Shown here: positions 8,373 to 15,049 of the stretch, piece by piece
How the letters are laid out: each line of letters begins with the position of its first letter
How positions within the stretch are numbered: position 1 is the stretch's first letter
Assembly (NCBI GenBank): GCA_000733415.1
Contig: KL662191.1
Location: 2,710,403-2,739,912 of the forward strand
DNA from: [Leptolyngbya] sp. JSC-1
GTDB lineage: Bacteria; Cyanobacteriota; Cyanobacteriia; Elainellales; Elainellaceae
Direction of reading: 5' to 3'
DNA length: 29,510 nt
Program-made: the position numbers and the translations under genes
The notes under the pieces: model-generated
Database searches by the model: none
What the model was told of the DNA's origin: nothing
Seen by the model: only the letters and a program-made list of their open reading frames with translations

Positions 8373-10070
8373 ATGAATCCCGACCAATCTACTACCTCAA
8401 AATCGCTTTGGATCTATGACACAACCCTCAGAGATGGTGCTCAGCGCGAAGGGCTGTCTCTGTCGCTAGAAGACAAACTGCGAATTGCGCGTCAGCTAGA
8501 TCGGTTAGGGATTCCGTTTATTGAAGGCGGTTGGCCGGGTGCCAATCCCAAAGATGTGCAGTTTTTCTGGCAAATCAAAGAAGAGCCGCTGACCCAGGCG
8601 GAAGTGGTTGCCTTTTGCTCGACTCGTCGCCCCCATCGCGCCGCTGCCGATGACCCGCTGCTGCAAGACGTGCTAGCTGCCGGAACCCGCTGGATTACGC
8701 TATTTGGCAAATCCTGGGATCTGCATGTCACCGATGGCCTCAAAACCACGCTAGATGAAAACCTGGCCATGATCCAGGACACGATCCAATTCTTTCGCAG
8801 TCAGGATCGTCGAGTAATTTATGATGCCGAGCATTGGTTCGATGGCTACAAGCACAATCCAGACTATGCCCTCAAAACTCTAGAAGCCGCAATCAACGGC
8901 GGCGCGGAATGGATCGTCCTCTGCGACACCAACGGTGGCACCCTGCCCCACGAAGTGCAAGCCATCGTCCGCCATGTGATGAACAGTTTTGAGTTCTCAG
9001 TTTTAAGTTCTGAATTCAACCCAACTCAAAACTTAAAATTTCCAACTCCCAACTCTCTTTACCTTGGCATTCACACCCACAACGATTCCGGTACAGCGGT
9101 AGCGAATGCAATGGCGGCGGTAATGGAAGGGGCACGCATGGTGCAAGGCACGATCAATGGCTATGGGGAACGCTGCGGCAATGCCAATTTGTGTACGCTG
9201 ATTCCAAATTTGCAGCTCAAGTTGGGCTACCCCTGTGTCGAACCGCAGCAGCTCACGCAACTGGCCGAATCGAGCCGCTTGATCAGCGAGGTGGTGAATC
9301 TGGCTCCGGACGATCATGCTCCCTTTGTCGGGCTGTCGGCCTTTGCGCATAAAGGAGGCATTCATGTCAGTGCCGTTGAACGCAATCCGCTAACCTACGA
9401 ACATATTCAACCAGAATTGGTCGGCAATACCCGCCGGATTGTGATTTCTGACCAGGCTGGGCTGAGTAATGTGTTAGCCAAGGCTCGCAGTTTTGGGATT
9501 AATCTAGACAAGCAGGACCCGGCCTGTCGGCAAATTTTGCAGCACCTGAAGACGCTGGAAAACCAGGGCTATCAGTTCGAGGCGGCTGAAGCTAGCTTTG
9601 AGTTACTGATGCGGGAAGCCCTCGGTCAACGCCAGCAGTTTTTTGCCATCAAAGACTTCCATGTTTACTGCGATATGCTGCGGGACGATGCCCGCCAAGG
9701 CAGCCAGGCGGTTGCTACGATCAAAGTCAACGTGAACGGCAAGGATATTTTGGAAGCGGCCGAGGGGAATGGCCCGGTGTCCGCCCTAGATGCGGCCCTG
9801 CGGAAGGCTCTGATGAATGAGTATCCCGAAATTGCCACCTTTCACCTGACTGACTATAAGGTGCGGATTTTGGACGGCACGGCAGGCACCTCCGCTAAAA
9901 CGCGAGTGTTAATCGAATCGAGCAATGGTCATCAACGCTGGACGACTGTAGGCGTTTCCTGCAATATCATCGAAGCATCCTATCAGGCAGTGGTTGAAGG
10001 GCTGGAATATGGTCTGCTGTTGCAAAGCCAAGTTCAAAATCAGGCAAAGGCGGCCCTTGCTTCTAGTTGA
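8373..10070 (+). CDS. cimA: Citramalate synthase (LeuA family)
   Basis: Condenses pyruvate and acetyl-CoA to (R)-citramalate, the threonine-independent entry to isoleucine. The 565-residue product has the HMGL/DRE-TIM core with DTTLRDGAQREG (from residue 16), the metal-binding HTHND (234-238) and GTINGYGERCGNA. The C-terminal LeuA-type regulatory domain contains DYKVRILDGTAGTSAKTRV. CimA is favoured over isopropylmalate synthase because of RDGAQREG and the HKGGIHVSAV region, but biochemical specificity cannot be read directly. Residues about 205-230 are an odd insertion encoded by an inverted repeat (listed separately), which lengthens the protein relative to the roughly 530-545 residues I expect. 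The gene stands alone. Confidence 0.9.
   Translation: MNPDQSTTSKSLWIYDTTLRDGAQREGLSLSLEDKLRIARQLDRLGIPFIEGGWPGANPKDVQFFWQIKEEPLTQAEVVAFCSTRRPHRAAADDPLLQDVLAAGTRWITLFGKSWDLHVTDGLKTTLDENLAMIQDTIQFFRSQDRRVIYDAEHWFDGYKHNPDYALKTLEAAINGGAEWIVLCDTNGGTLPHEVQAIVRHVMNSFEFSVLSSEFNPTQNLKFPTPNSLYLGIHTHNDSGTAVANAMAAVMEGARMVQGTINGYGERCGNANLCTLIPNLQLKLGYPCVEPQQLTQLAESSRLISEVVNLAPDDHAPFVGLSAFAHKGGIHVSAVERNPLTYEHIQPELVGNTRRIVISDQAGLSNVLAKARSFGINLDKQDPACRQILQHLKTLENQGYQFEAAEASFELLMREALGQRQQFFAIKDFHVYCDMLRDDARQGSQAVATIKVNVNGKDILEAAEGNGPVSALDAALRKALMNEYPEIATFHLTDYKVRILDGTAGTSAKTRVLIESSNGHQRWTTVGVSCNIIEASYQAVVEGLEYGLLLQSQVQNQAKAALASS
8985..9058. repeat. Palindromic dispersed repeat inside cimA
   Basis: Arms TTTTAAGTTCTGAATT (9001-9016) and AACTCAAAACTTAAAA (9023-9038) pair at 14 of 16 positions around a six-base loop. 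Flanking AGTTCTCAG and CCAACTCCCAACTC extend the AGTT/AACT theme. The stretch is AT-rich, unlike the surrounding gene. It resembles known cyanobacterial repeats built from AGTTTTGAGTT units and is read in frame as about 25 Ser/Phe/Asn-rich residues. Confidence 0.7.
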
Positions 10071-10279
10071 GCATGTCGAGTTCAGCGAATCTGAAGCTGG
10101 CTGTTTGATTCCTTCTCGATTCCGTCAGGGGGCAGAGGTTTTTCAAAATTTTGCGAATTACCTCTCTCTAATGTCCGAGCTTATTACAGCTTGTTGTTTC
10201 CTCTTTGGAAAGAGGGTTTTTGAAATCCCACTTTTTAAGCTAATCCTCGTACCTGTTTTCCAACTGAGGAATAAGTACG

Positions 10280-10813
10280 ATGACTTCAAAACAAGCAAGT
10301 AACCAAGCTAATAAAGGCAAGCAAGGCTTTGCATCAATGGACCCGGAAAAGCAGCGGGAAATCGCCAGTAAGGGTGGACGCACCTCCCACAAAGGTGACG
10401 AACCGAATGCCAAAGTTAATGATGCCGAAGATGCAGCCACTGATGAAATCACTGATGAAATCGAAGACGAAGGTGAAGAATTAGATGAGTTGCTGGACAT
10501 TCTTGACGAAGCTGAGCTGACCGATCTCGATCCAGAAGAAGGCATCGAAATCATCGATCAGTGGCACGAGATCTTGAATGATTCCGGTGATGCCGAATTA
10601 AAAGAAATCGGTAAAAGCCTGAAGCAGCTCAAGAAAGTGTTGTCTAGCAGCAAATCCAAGCCTGAAGCGATTGCCGAAGCCCTGACCCAACTGGGCCACC
10701 AAACCGACGAATATGCCAACAATGCTCAGCGCGGCTACAAAACCAAGCTGCATAAGTTGGGCAAATCTCTGAACAAAGCAGGCAAATCGTTGGAACAGCA
10801 GGAAGCAGAGTAA
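10280..10813 (+). CDS. Acidic KGG-motif (stress-type) protein
   Basis: A 177-residue soluble protein. Residues 16-38 (GFASMDPEKQREIASKGGRT) match the KGG motif found in general stress proteins such as YciG and Con-10-like proteins. A second expected KGG is degenerate (HKGD, 37-40). Residues 47-95 are strongly acidic (Asp/Glu runs), and the C-terminal third is lysine-rich and probably helical. The motif family is known to be short and stress-associated, so the long acidic-basic extension is unusual. GAGGA ten bases upstream of the ATG supports this start. It is the last gene before the accessory island. The precise molecular function is unknown. Confidence 0.8.
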   Translation: MTSKQASNQANKGKQGFASMDPEKQREIASKGGRTSHKGDEPNAKVNDAEDAATDEITDEIEDEGEELDELLDILDEAELTDLDPEEGIEIIDQWHEILNDSGDAELKEIGKSLKQLKKVLSSSKSKPEAIAEALTQLGHQTDEYANNAQRGYKTKLHKLGKSLNKAGKSLEQQEAE

Positions 10814-11142
10814 CTTCCATTCGGTCGTTTCAGTTAATTCTCTAGGCTGAGGACAAGCAGTGGTGCAATAAGTTAATGCAGGCTTGACTAATAGAAAAAT
10901 TCCCATGGTCTTAACTGCCTTACTCGATTGCATGACTCTTTTCCTCGGTCTCTGTTGTTTAGTAGTTGTCATGTTTAGTAGTTGTCATGTTTAGTAGTTG
11001 TCATGTTTAGTAGTTGTCATGTTTAGTAGTTGTCATGTTTAGTAGTTGTAAAACGCTTTGGAGCGTCTTCGCTGACCGTAGGTTGACCGTGGATTGTTGT
11101 AGGAGCAGAGCTGCCTTTCAACTAAGCTAAGACACCAGAAAT
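10814..11142. other. Gene-free stretch at left edge of island
   Basis: No supportable ORF lies here. It contains the 16-bp tandem repeat at 10954-11050 and otherwise unremarkable sequence. This is where gene content changes from conserved genes to toxin and restriction genes. Confidence 0.6.
10954..11050. repeat. 16-bp tandem repeat, five full copies
   Basis: GTTGTCATGTTTAGTA is repeated exactly five times at 10965-11044. A partial copy GTTGTTTAGTA precedes it (10954-10964) and GTTGTA follows. There are no spacers, so this is not a CRISPR. It resembles the short tandemly repeated repetitive sequences reported in cyanobacteria. Confidence 0.95.
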
Positions 11143-11484
11143 TTACTCTTGGTTCAACCGTATCAGTCGAAATAACTCCTCCGAGATACTCTTTGCCGGA
11201 GTCGATTCCATTGGACAACTCACCGTTCGTTTTTCAGCTTGAAACCAGGTCAGCGCTTCTTTGAGCTGTCGTACTGAGTAGGTTTCGTTAGTCAACATTC
11301 GAATCAGCAGGTTTTCCACAATTAGGGCTTGGGAGCCGTTGAGAGTTGAGAACTAACATGATGTCCCTCTCTCGCCTTTTGACAGGATTACTAATGCTTT
11401 ATCAATCTCTCGAACTTTGATTGCCCGCAGTGCAGTCAGGAGCGAGCGGATCAGGACGACTTCATCGTCTGACAGTGTGACCAT
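11143..11484 (-). pseudogene. 113-codon ORF of unknown function interrupted by one amber codon
   Basis: Reading the minus strand from the ATG at 11484 gives MVTLSDDEVVLIRSLLTAL, continuing to residue 43. A TAG follows (11353-11355), and then the same frame continues with GSQALIVENLLIRML, VRQLKEALTWFQAEKR and a stop at 11143. There is only one internal stop and no frameshift. The codon pattern looks coding on both sides, so it is probably one small helical protein broken by a nonsense change or a short in-frame insertion; the region around the stop (GTSC*FSTLN) fits poorly with its surroundings. I do not recognise a family. A helical DNA-binding or antitoxin-like role would be a guess. Confidence 0.5.
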
Positions 11485-11651
11485 GTTTTTACTCCATAGG
11501 AGTCTAGCCCAAATGCCGTGACGGTTTTGGGTGTTTTCTTATTTAACCTATTATTACATAAAAGCAATAAAGCAAAATAGCAGAAAAGCAGAATTAATAA
11601 GCTGCGCTTTACTATATGTCAGAATTGCACGGTTGCTCTTCGGTCTTTGCA

Positions 11652-11903
11652 ATGGCTAAGGTTAAAACGGTTCAATTTAGGGCACAAGTTCCGCAAGATA
11701 TCGACTTTCTGATCAGAGCGATTGCACCTTTCAAGAACGCAGGCAAGGACTGGACACTCAGCGACATTGTGGTTGAAGCACTAACTGAATGGTTGCAAAA
11801 GCCAGAGAATAAAGAACTGATTGAATCACACAACATACTTGAGGGATTAGAACGTAGAGGATTAACGACCAACATTTACAGTGATCGTGCTACAAAGACT
11901 TAA
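11652..11903 (+). CDS. Antitoxin-like protein, possibly ribbon-helix-helix
   Basis: An 83-residue protein starting at the ATG at 11652 (MAKVKTVQFRAQVPQ). The upstream in-frame start at 11616 adds 12 less plausible residues. The N-terminal KVKTVQFRAQVP could be the DNA-binding strand of a ribbon-helix-helix fold, followed by two helices (DIDFLIRAIAPF; LSDIVVEALTEWLQ). The fold assignment rests on pattern only. The gene lies 9 bases before the remnant of a PIN-domain toxin, which is the usual antitoxin-toxin order, so it is probably an antitoxin left after its toxin decayed. Confidence 0.65.
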   Translation: MAKVKTVQFRAQVPQDIDFLIRAIAPFKNAGKDWTLSDIVVEALTEWLQKPENKELIESHNILEGLERRGLTTNIYSDRATKT

Positions 11904-11912
11904 ACGAAACTT

Positions 11913-12254
11913 ATGAAAGGAGAGAACGTAGTCTCTTCGTGTTTCATATACTTTGCTTGCACTACCAAACTGACCCCTGTCATACTCAAGCTCGTGCTGA
12001 TTACAAGCAGGCTACCATTCGGCTAACTCATAATTACATTATTGCTGAGTACGTTGCACTAACCCACGCAAGACGCTTTCCCGTTCATCAGTTCTTTCCT
12101 TTGTGGTTGCTCTATTAGACAATCCGGACATTGAGACAGTTTGGGTAGATGAAGCATTGCATCGTGCAGCAGTTGAGCTGTTGTTAAAGAGGCAAGACAA
12201 AGGGTCTTATGTAATTCAGTGAGCTTTGTTGTGATGAGGCAACGTGGAAGTTAA
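11913..12254 (+). pseudogene. PIN-domain toxin remnant (frameshifted)
   Basis: Pieces of a VapC/PIN-type ribonuclease are visible in three frames in order. The start is MKGENVV at 11913. A middle block in another frame reads HYQTDPCHTQARADYKQATIRLTHNYIIAEYVALTHA in part (HTQARADY, NYIIAEYVAL). A third block in a shifted frame contains VVALLDNPDIETVWVDEA and LLLKRQDKG. A last shift gives VSFVVMRQRG before TAA at 12252-12254. These match the PIN layout (TNYIIAE strand with its acidic residue, RxDKxYSLxD followed by SFVVM). The first catalytic Asp motif and the late Asp motif are lost. At least two frameshifts make it non-functional. Confidence 0.7.
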
Positions 12255-12322
12255 GAATCCCCACAATCGCCTCCACACCCGACCCACCAGATGCCCCCAT
12301 TCCACCCTGCAAAAAGCCTGAT

Positions 12323-12351
12323 TTGGCGGCAGTTGGTGCACTGACTATAAT
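12323..12351 (+). promoter_or_regulatory. Candidate sigma70-type promoter of mod
   Basis: A perfect TATAAT lies at 12346-12351, with TTGGCG (four of six matches to TTGACA) at 12323-12328 and 17-base spacing. Transcription would start near 12358, about 25 bases before the mod ATG at 12384. Confidence 0.45.
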
Positions 12352-12383
12352 TGAGGTCAGATATTTTACGCTTCAGTATTTGT

Positions 12384-14360
12384 ATGACTCAACCGCCCAC
12401 CTACGGCCCCCACAACCCACACCCGCTGTCAACGCTACGCACGGAACTGGTGTGGGAGGGCAAGTATGACGAGTATGGCAATCGGCAGGAGGTGGATATT
12501 GCTGGGTGCGCCATACCCATGCAGCGAATTGAAAGCATTGATGAACCGCGACGGGCAGCAGCAGCGACGGGGCAATTAGAGCTATTTGAACAGCAAAACC
12601 CGAAGCAAGATGACTTTAGAAATCGGCAGGTTCGGAAAACTAACCAGCGGGGCGACAACAAGCTGGTGATGGCTTCGCTGTTGCAAGAGTTTAAGGGCAA
12701 GGTGGATCTGATTTATATTGACCCGCCGTTTGATGTGGGTGCGGATTTTTCGATGAGTGTGGCGATCGGGGACGAGCAGGAAGCGATCGAAAAGGAGCAA
12801 TCCACTTTAGAGATGGTTGCCTATCGAGATATTTGGGGTAGAGGGACAGATTCATATCTGCACATGCTGCATGAACGGCTAACCTTAATATCTGAATTAT
12901 TATCGGAGAAGGGGAATATATTCGTTCACTGTGACTGGCATGTGAACTATATGGCTCGTACACTTCTTGATGATGTTTTTGGTAGTGAAAGGTTCGTAAA
13001 TGAAATTGTTTGGTACTACTACAACAAGATGCAGGGTAATGTAAATCGTTTCGCTGCAAATCATGACGTTATCTTTTGGTATTCTAAATCCCCAAAATTT
13101 ATATTCCATCCTCAAAAAGAAAAGCGAGATGAAACAATACGTCAACTAAAGCGTGTCTGGGATAAAGAGAAAGGAAAGCTAGTTAACGCTAAGGGCGCTG
13201 ATGGCAAGGTAATCTACATTGAAACCGATGAGCGGACTGTTGATGATGTTTGGCGGCTTTCCATGCTCCAGCCAGCAGATCGCACGGAGAATCTTGGCTA
13301 CGCCACTCAAAAGCCTGAAACCTTAATTGATCGCATCATCCAAGCCTCTTCCAACGAAGGCGATCTCGTGGCGGATTTCTTTTGTGGCAGCGGCACCACC
13401 GGAGCGGTTGCGGAGCGGTTGGGGCGGAGGTGGTTGATGTGTGACTTGGGGCGGTTTGCCATTCACACGTCGCGCAAGCGGATGATTGAGCTTCAGCGCA
13501 AGTTGCACAACGAGGGCAAACCCTATCGCGCTTTTGATGTCTATAACCTGGGACGCTATGAGCGGCAGTGGTGGCAACACGATCGTTTGCAGGGGGCAGA
13601 TGAAGAACATCGGCGGGTGATTCTGGAGTTTTTCAAAGCCGAGATGCTGACCAATACGCCCTCTCCCCTGCTGCATGGGCGCAAAGCCGGGGCATTTTGC
13701 CATGTGGATGGCATCGACTCCATGTTTACCCGCGAAGAAGCCAAACAGGTGGCTCAGGCAACGGCGCAGGCGGGTGGGCGCGAGTGCTATTGCCTTGCCT
13801 GGGAGTTTGAGATGGATTTGCATCTGCTGGTGAATGCCCTAGCGCAGGAGTTGGGCGTGAAACTAAAGCTGGTGCAGATTCCCCGCGAAATTATGGAGAA
13901 AAATCGCAAGGCACCGCCGCCGTTTTTGGAGGTGGCAGTTTTGGCGGCGGAGGCTGTCTATAGATCCCCCCTAGCCCCCCTTAAAAAGGGGGGAACCGGA
14001 TCGGAAGTCCCCCTTACTAAGGGGGATTTAGGGGGATCTCTCCGGGCAGTAGACATCAAACTCACCCAGTTTCTCCCCTCCCTAGCAGAAGTGCCCACCA
14101 AAGAACTGGAAGCCATCAAAGAACGAGCGATCGCAAGCGGCTTTGATTTTATTGACTTCTGGGCGATCGACTTCAACTGGCAACCGGGCAAACCCTTCAC
14201 CCACGACTGGCAAGACTACCGGACGCGGAAGGATCGATCGCTCAAAACCATCAGCGATGCGGGCTACACCTATCCTGCTCCCGGCAAATACACCGCCTGC
14301 GTCAAGGTAGTAGACACCTTCGGCTGCGACACCTCCATTACCGTAGAGGTAGAGGTGTAG
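12384..14360 (+). CDS. mod: Type III-like DNA adenine methyltransferase (Mod)
   Basis: Site-specific N6-adenine (possibly N4-cytosine) methyltransferase that recognises and protects target sites. The 658-residue product has catalytic motif IV (YIDPPFD, DPPF 113-116) before the SAM-binding motif FFCGSGTT (about 333-340). That order is typical of beta-class enzymes such as type III Mod. The C-terminus HTYP-like PAPGKYTACVKVVDTFG is a segment I recall from this Mod family. I chose the ATG at 12384 (MTQPPTYG). The longer ORF uses a TTG inside the -10 region. It is the first gene of a tight operon with a PIN pair and res. Residues 527-552 are encoded by an inserted palindromic repeat, so the coding frame survives but the protein carries a foreign linker. 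Confidence 0.9.
   Translation: MTQPPTYGPHNPHPLSTLRTELVWEGKYDEYGNRQEVDIAGCAIPMQRIESIDEPRRAAAATGQLELFEQQNPKQDDFRNRQVRKTNQRGDNKLVMASLLQEFKGKVDLIYIDPPFDVGADFSMSVAIGDEQEAIEKEQSTLEMVAYRDIWGRGTDSYLHMLHERLTLISELLSEKGNIFVHCDWHVNYMARTLLDDVFGSERFVNEIVWYYYNKMQGNVNRFAANHDVIFWYSKSPKFIFHPQKEKRDETIRQLKRVWDKEKGKLVNAKGADGKVIYIETDERTVDDVWRLSMLQPADRTENLGYATQKPETLIDRIIQASSNEGDLVADFFCGSGTTGAVAERLGRRWLMCDLGRFAIHTSRKRMIELQRKLHNEGKPYRAFDVYNLGRYERQWWQHDRLQGADEEHRRVILEFFKAEMLTNTPSPLLHGRKAGAFCHVDGIDSMFTREEAKQVAQATAQAGGRECYCLAWEFEMDLHLLVNALAQELGVKLKLVQIPREIMEKNRKAPPPFLEVAVLAAEAVYRSPLAPLKKGGTGSEVPLTKGDLGGSLRAVDIKLTQFLPSLAEVPTKELEAIKERAIASGFDFIDFWAIDFNWQPGKPFTHDWQDYRTRKDRSLKTISDAGYTYPAPGKYTACVKVVDTFGCDTSITVEVEV
13962..14039. 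repeat. GC-rich palindromic dispersed repeat inside mod
   Basis: A 78-base element with terminal inverted repeats AGATCCCCCCTAGCCCCCC (13962-13980) and, reversed, GGGGGATTTAGGGGGATCT (14021-14039). Two inner C-run/G-run hairpins lie between them. It is a familiar cyanobacterial interspersed repeat type. Its length is 26 codons exactly and it reads in frame as SPLAPLKKGG and PLTKGDLGGS. Confidence 0.9.
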
Positions 14361-14363
14361 GGC

Positions 14364-14858
14364 ATGAGCAATCCCTACCGCGTCTACTTCGATGTTTGTT
14401 GTTTGAATCGCCCCTTTGATGATTCGTCCCAAGATCGGATTCGACTAGAGGCAGAGGCAGTCTTGTCCATTTACCGAAAATGCCGATTAGGAGAATGGAC
14501 ACTGCTGACCAGCGAGGTAATCGAGTCTGAATTACGACAAACTCCCGACACTCAACGGGTGGAATTAATTATGGCAGCATTGGCGATCGCCTTTGAAAAA
14601 ACCCCATTGGATAGTGCCTTAAAACAACGCGCCGGAGAACTGGTTACGCTGGGACTAAAACCCTTTGATGCTGCCCACATTGCCAGTGCAGAAGCGATCG
14701 CCGCTGATGTGTTTCTTACCACAGACGATCGCCTGATTCGCAGAGCGACCCGCTATCAAGCCAGTTTGAACGTTTTAGTCAGCAACCCAGTGACCTGGCT
14801 GCTCAGCCTCACCCCCTATAAAGGAGACAACACCGATGATGACACCCCTGGAACTTAA
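14364..14858 (+). CDS. PIN-domain protein (VapC-like toxin candidate)
   Basis: A 164-residue PIN-fold protein, likely a metal-dependent ribonuclease. The acidic site appears complete: D10 in YFDVCCLNRPFDD, the glutamates of SEVIESEL (51-56), D102 in KPFDAAHIASAE and D121/D122 in LTTDDRL. The CCLNRPFDD start is typical of a cyanobacterial PIN family usually paired with a small downstream protein, as here. It starts 3 bases after the mod stop and overlaps the next gene by 23 bases, so translation is probably coupled. All catalytic residues survive although res downstream is broken. Its position inside a restriction operon suggests a stabilising or back-up defence role; that is inference. Confidence 0.88.
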   Translation: MSNPYRVYFDVCCLNRPFDDSSQDRIRLEAEAVLSIYRKCRLGEWTLLTSEVIESELRQTPDTQRVELIMAALAIAFEKTPLDSALKQRAGELVTLGLKPFDAAHIASAEAIAADVFLTTDDRLIRRATRYQASLNVLVSNPVTWLLSLTPYKGDNTDDDTPGT

Positions 14859-15030
14859 TCGCCTTGGCTATCGAGCATTAATAGATGCCCTCGGTTTTGA
14901 TGGCATGATCCGTTTCTTGCGGCAGTTTGAACCAGGGCAAGGTGACTACACGGCTGAACGTCAGCAACGCCTACAAAACATTTCGTTAGACGATATTTTT
15001 GCTGAAATCGAACATCACAAACAATCTTGA
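14836..15030 (+). CDS. Small partner of PIN protein (putative antitoxin)
   Basis: A 64-residue protein (MMTPLELNRLGYRALIDALG, then RFLRQFEPGQGDYTAERQQ, ending in LDDIFAEIEHHKQS). I recall this GYxALIxxLG...FLxQF..G.GDYTxER pattern as a small family found beside PIN proteins of the CCLNRPFDD type in cyanobacteria. It starts within the PIN gene, with AAAGGAG eight to ten bases before ATGATG, so the two are translationally coupled. It has no obvious DNA-binding motif and probably neutralises the PIN protein by direct binding. The gene order (toxin first) is the reverse of classical vapBC. Confidence 0.8.
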   Translation: MMTPLELNRLGYRALIDALGFDGMIRFLRQFEPGQGDYTAERQQRLQNISLDDIFAEIEHHKQS

Positions 15031-15049
15031 ATTTGCTGCCACCTAACCC

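Noticed and set aside
10954..11050. Possible CRISPR array
   Set aside because: The repeats are directly adjacent with no spacers and only 16 bases long; no cas genes are present.
11353..11355. Pyrrolysine or programmed readthrough at the amber codon
   Set aside because: Nothing in the window supports pyrrolysine machinery, and the residues around the stop look like inserted sequence.
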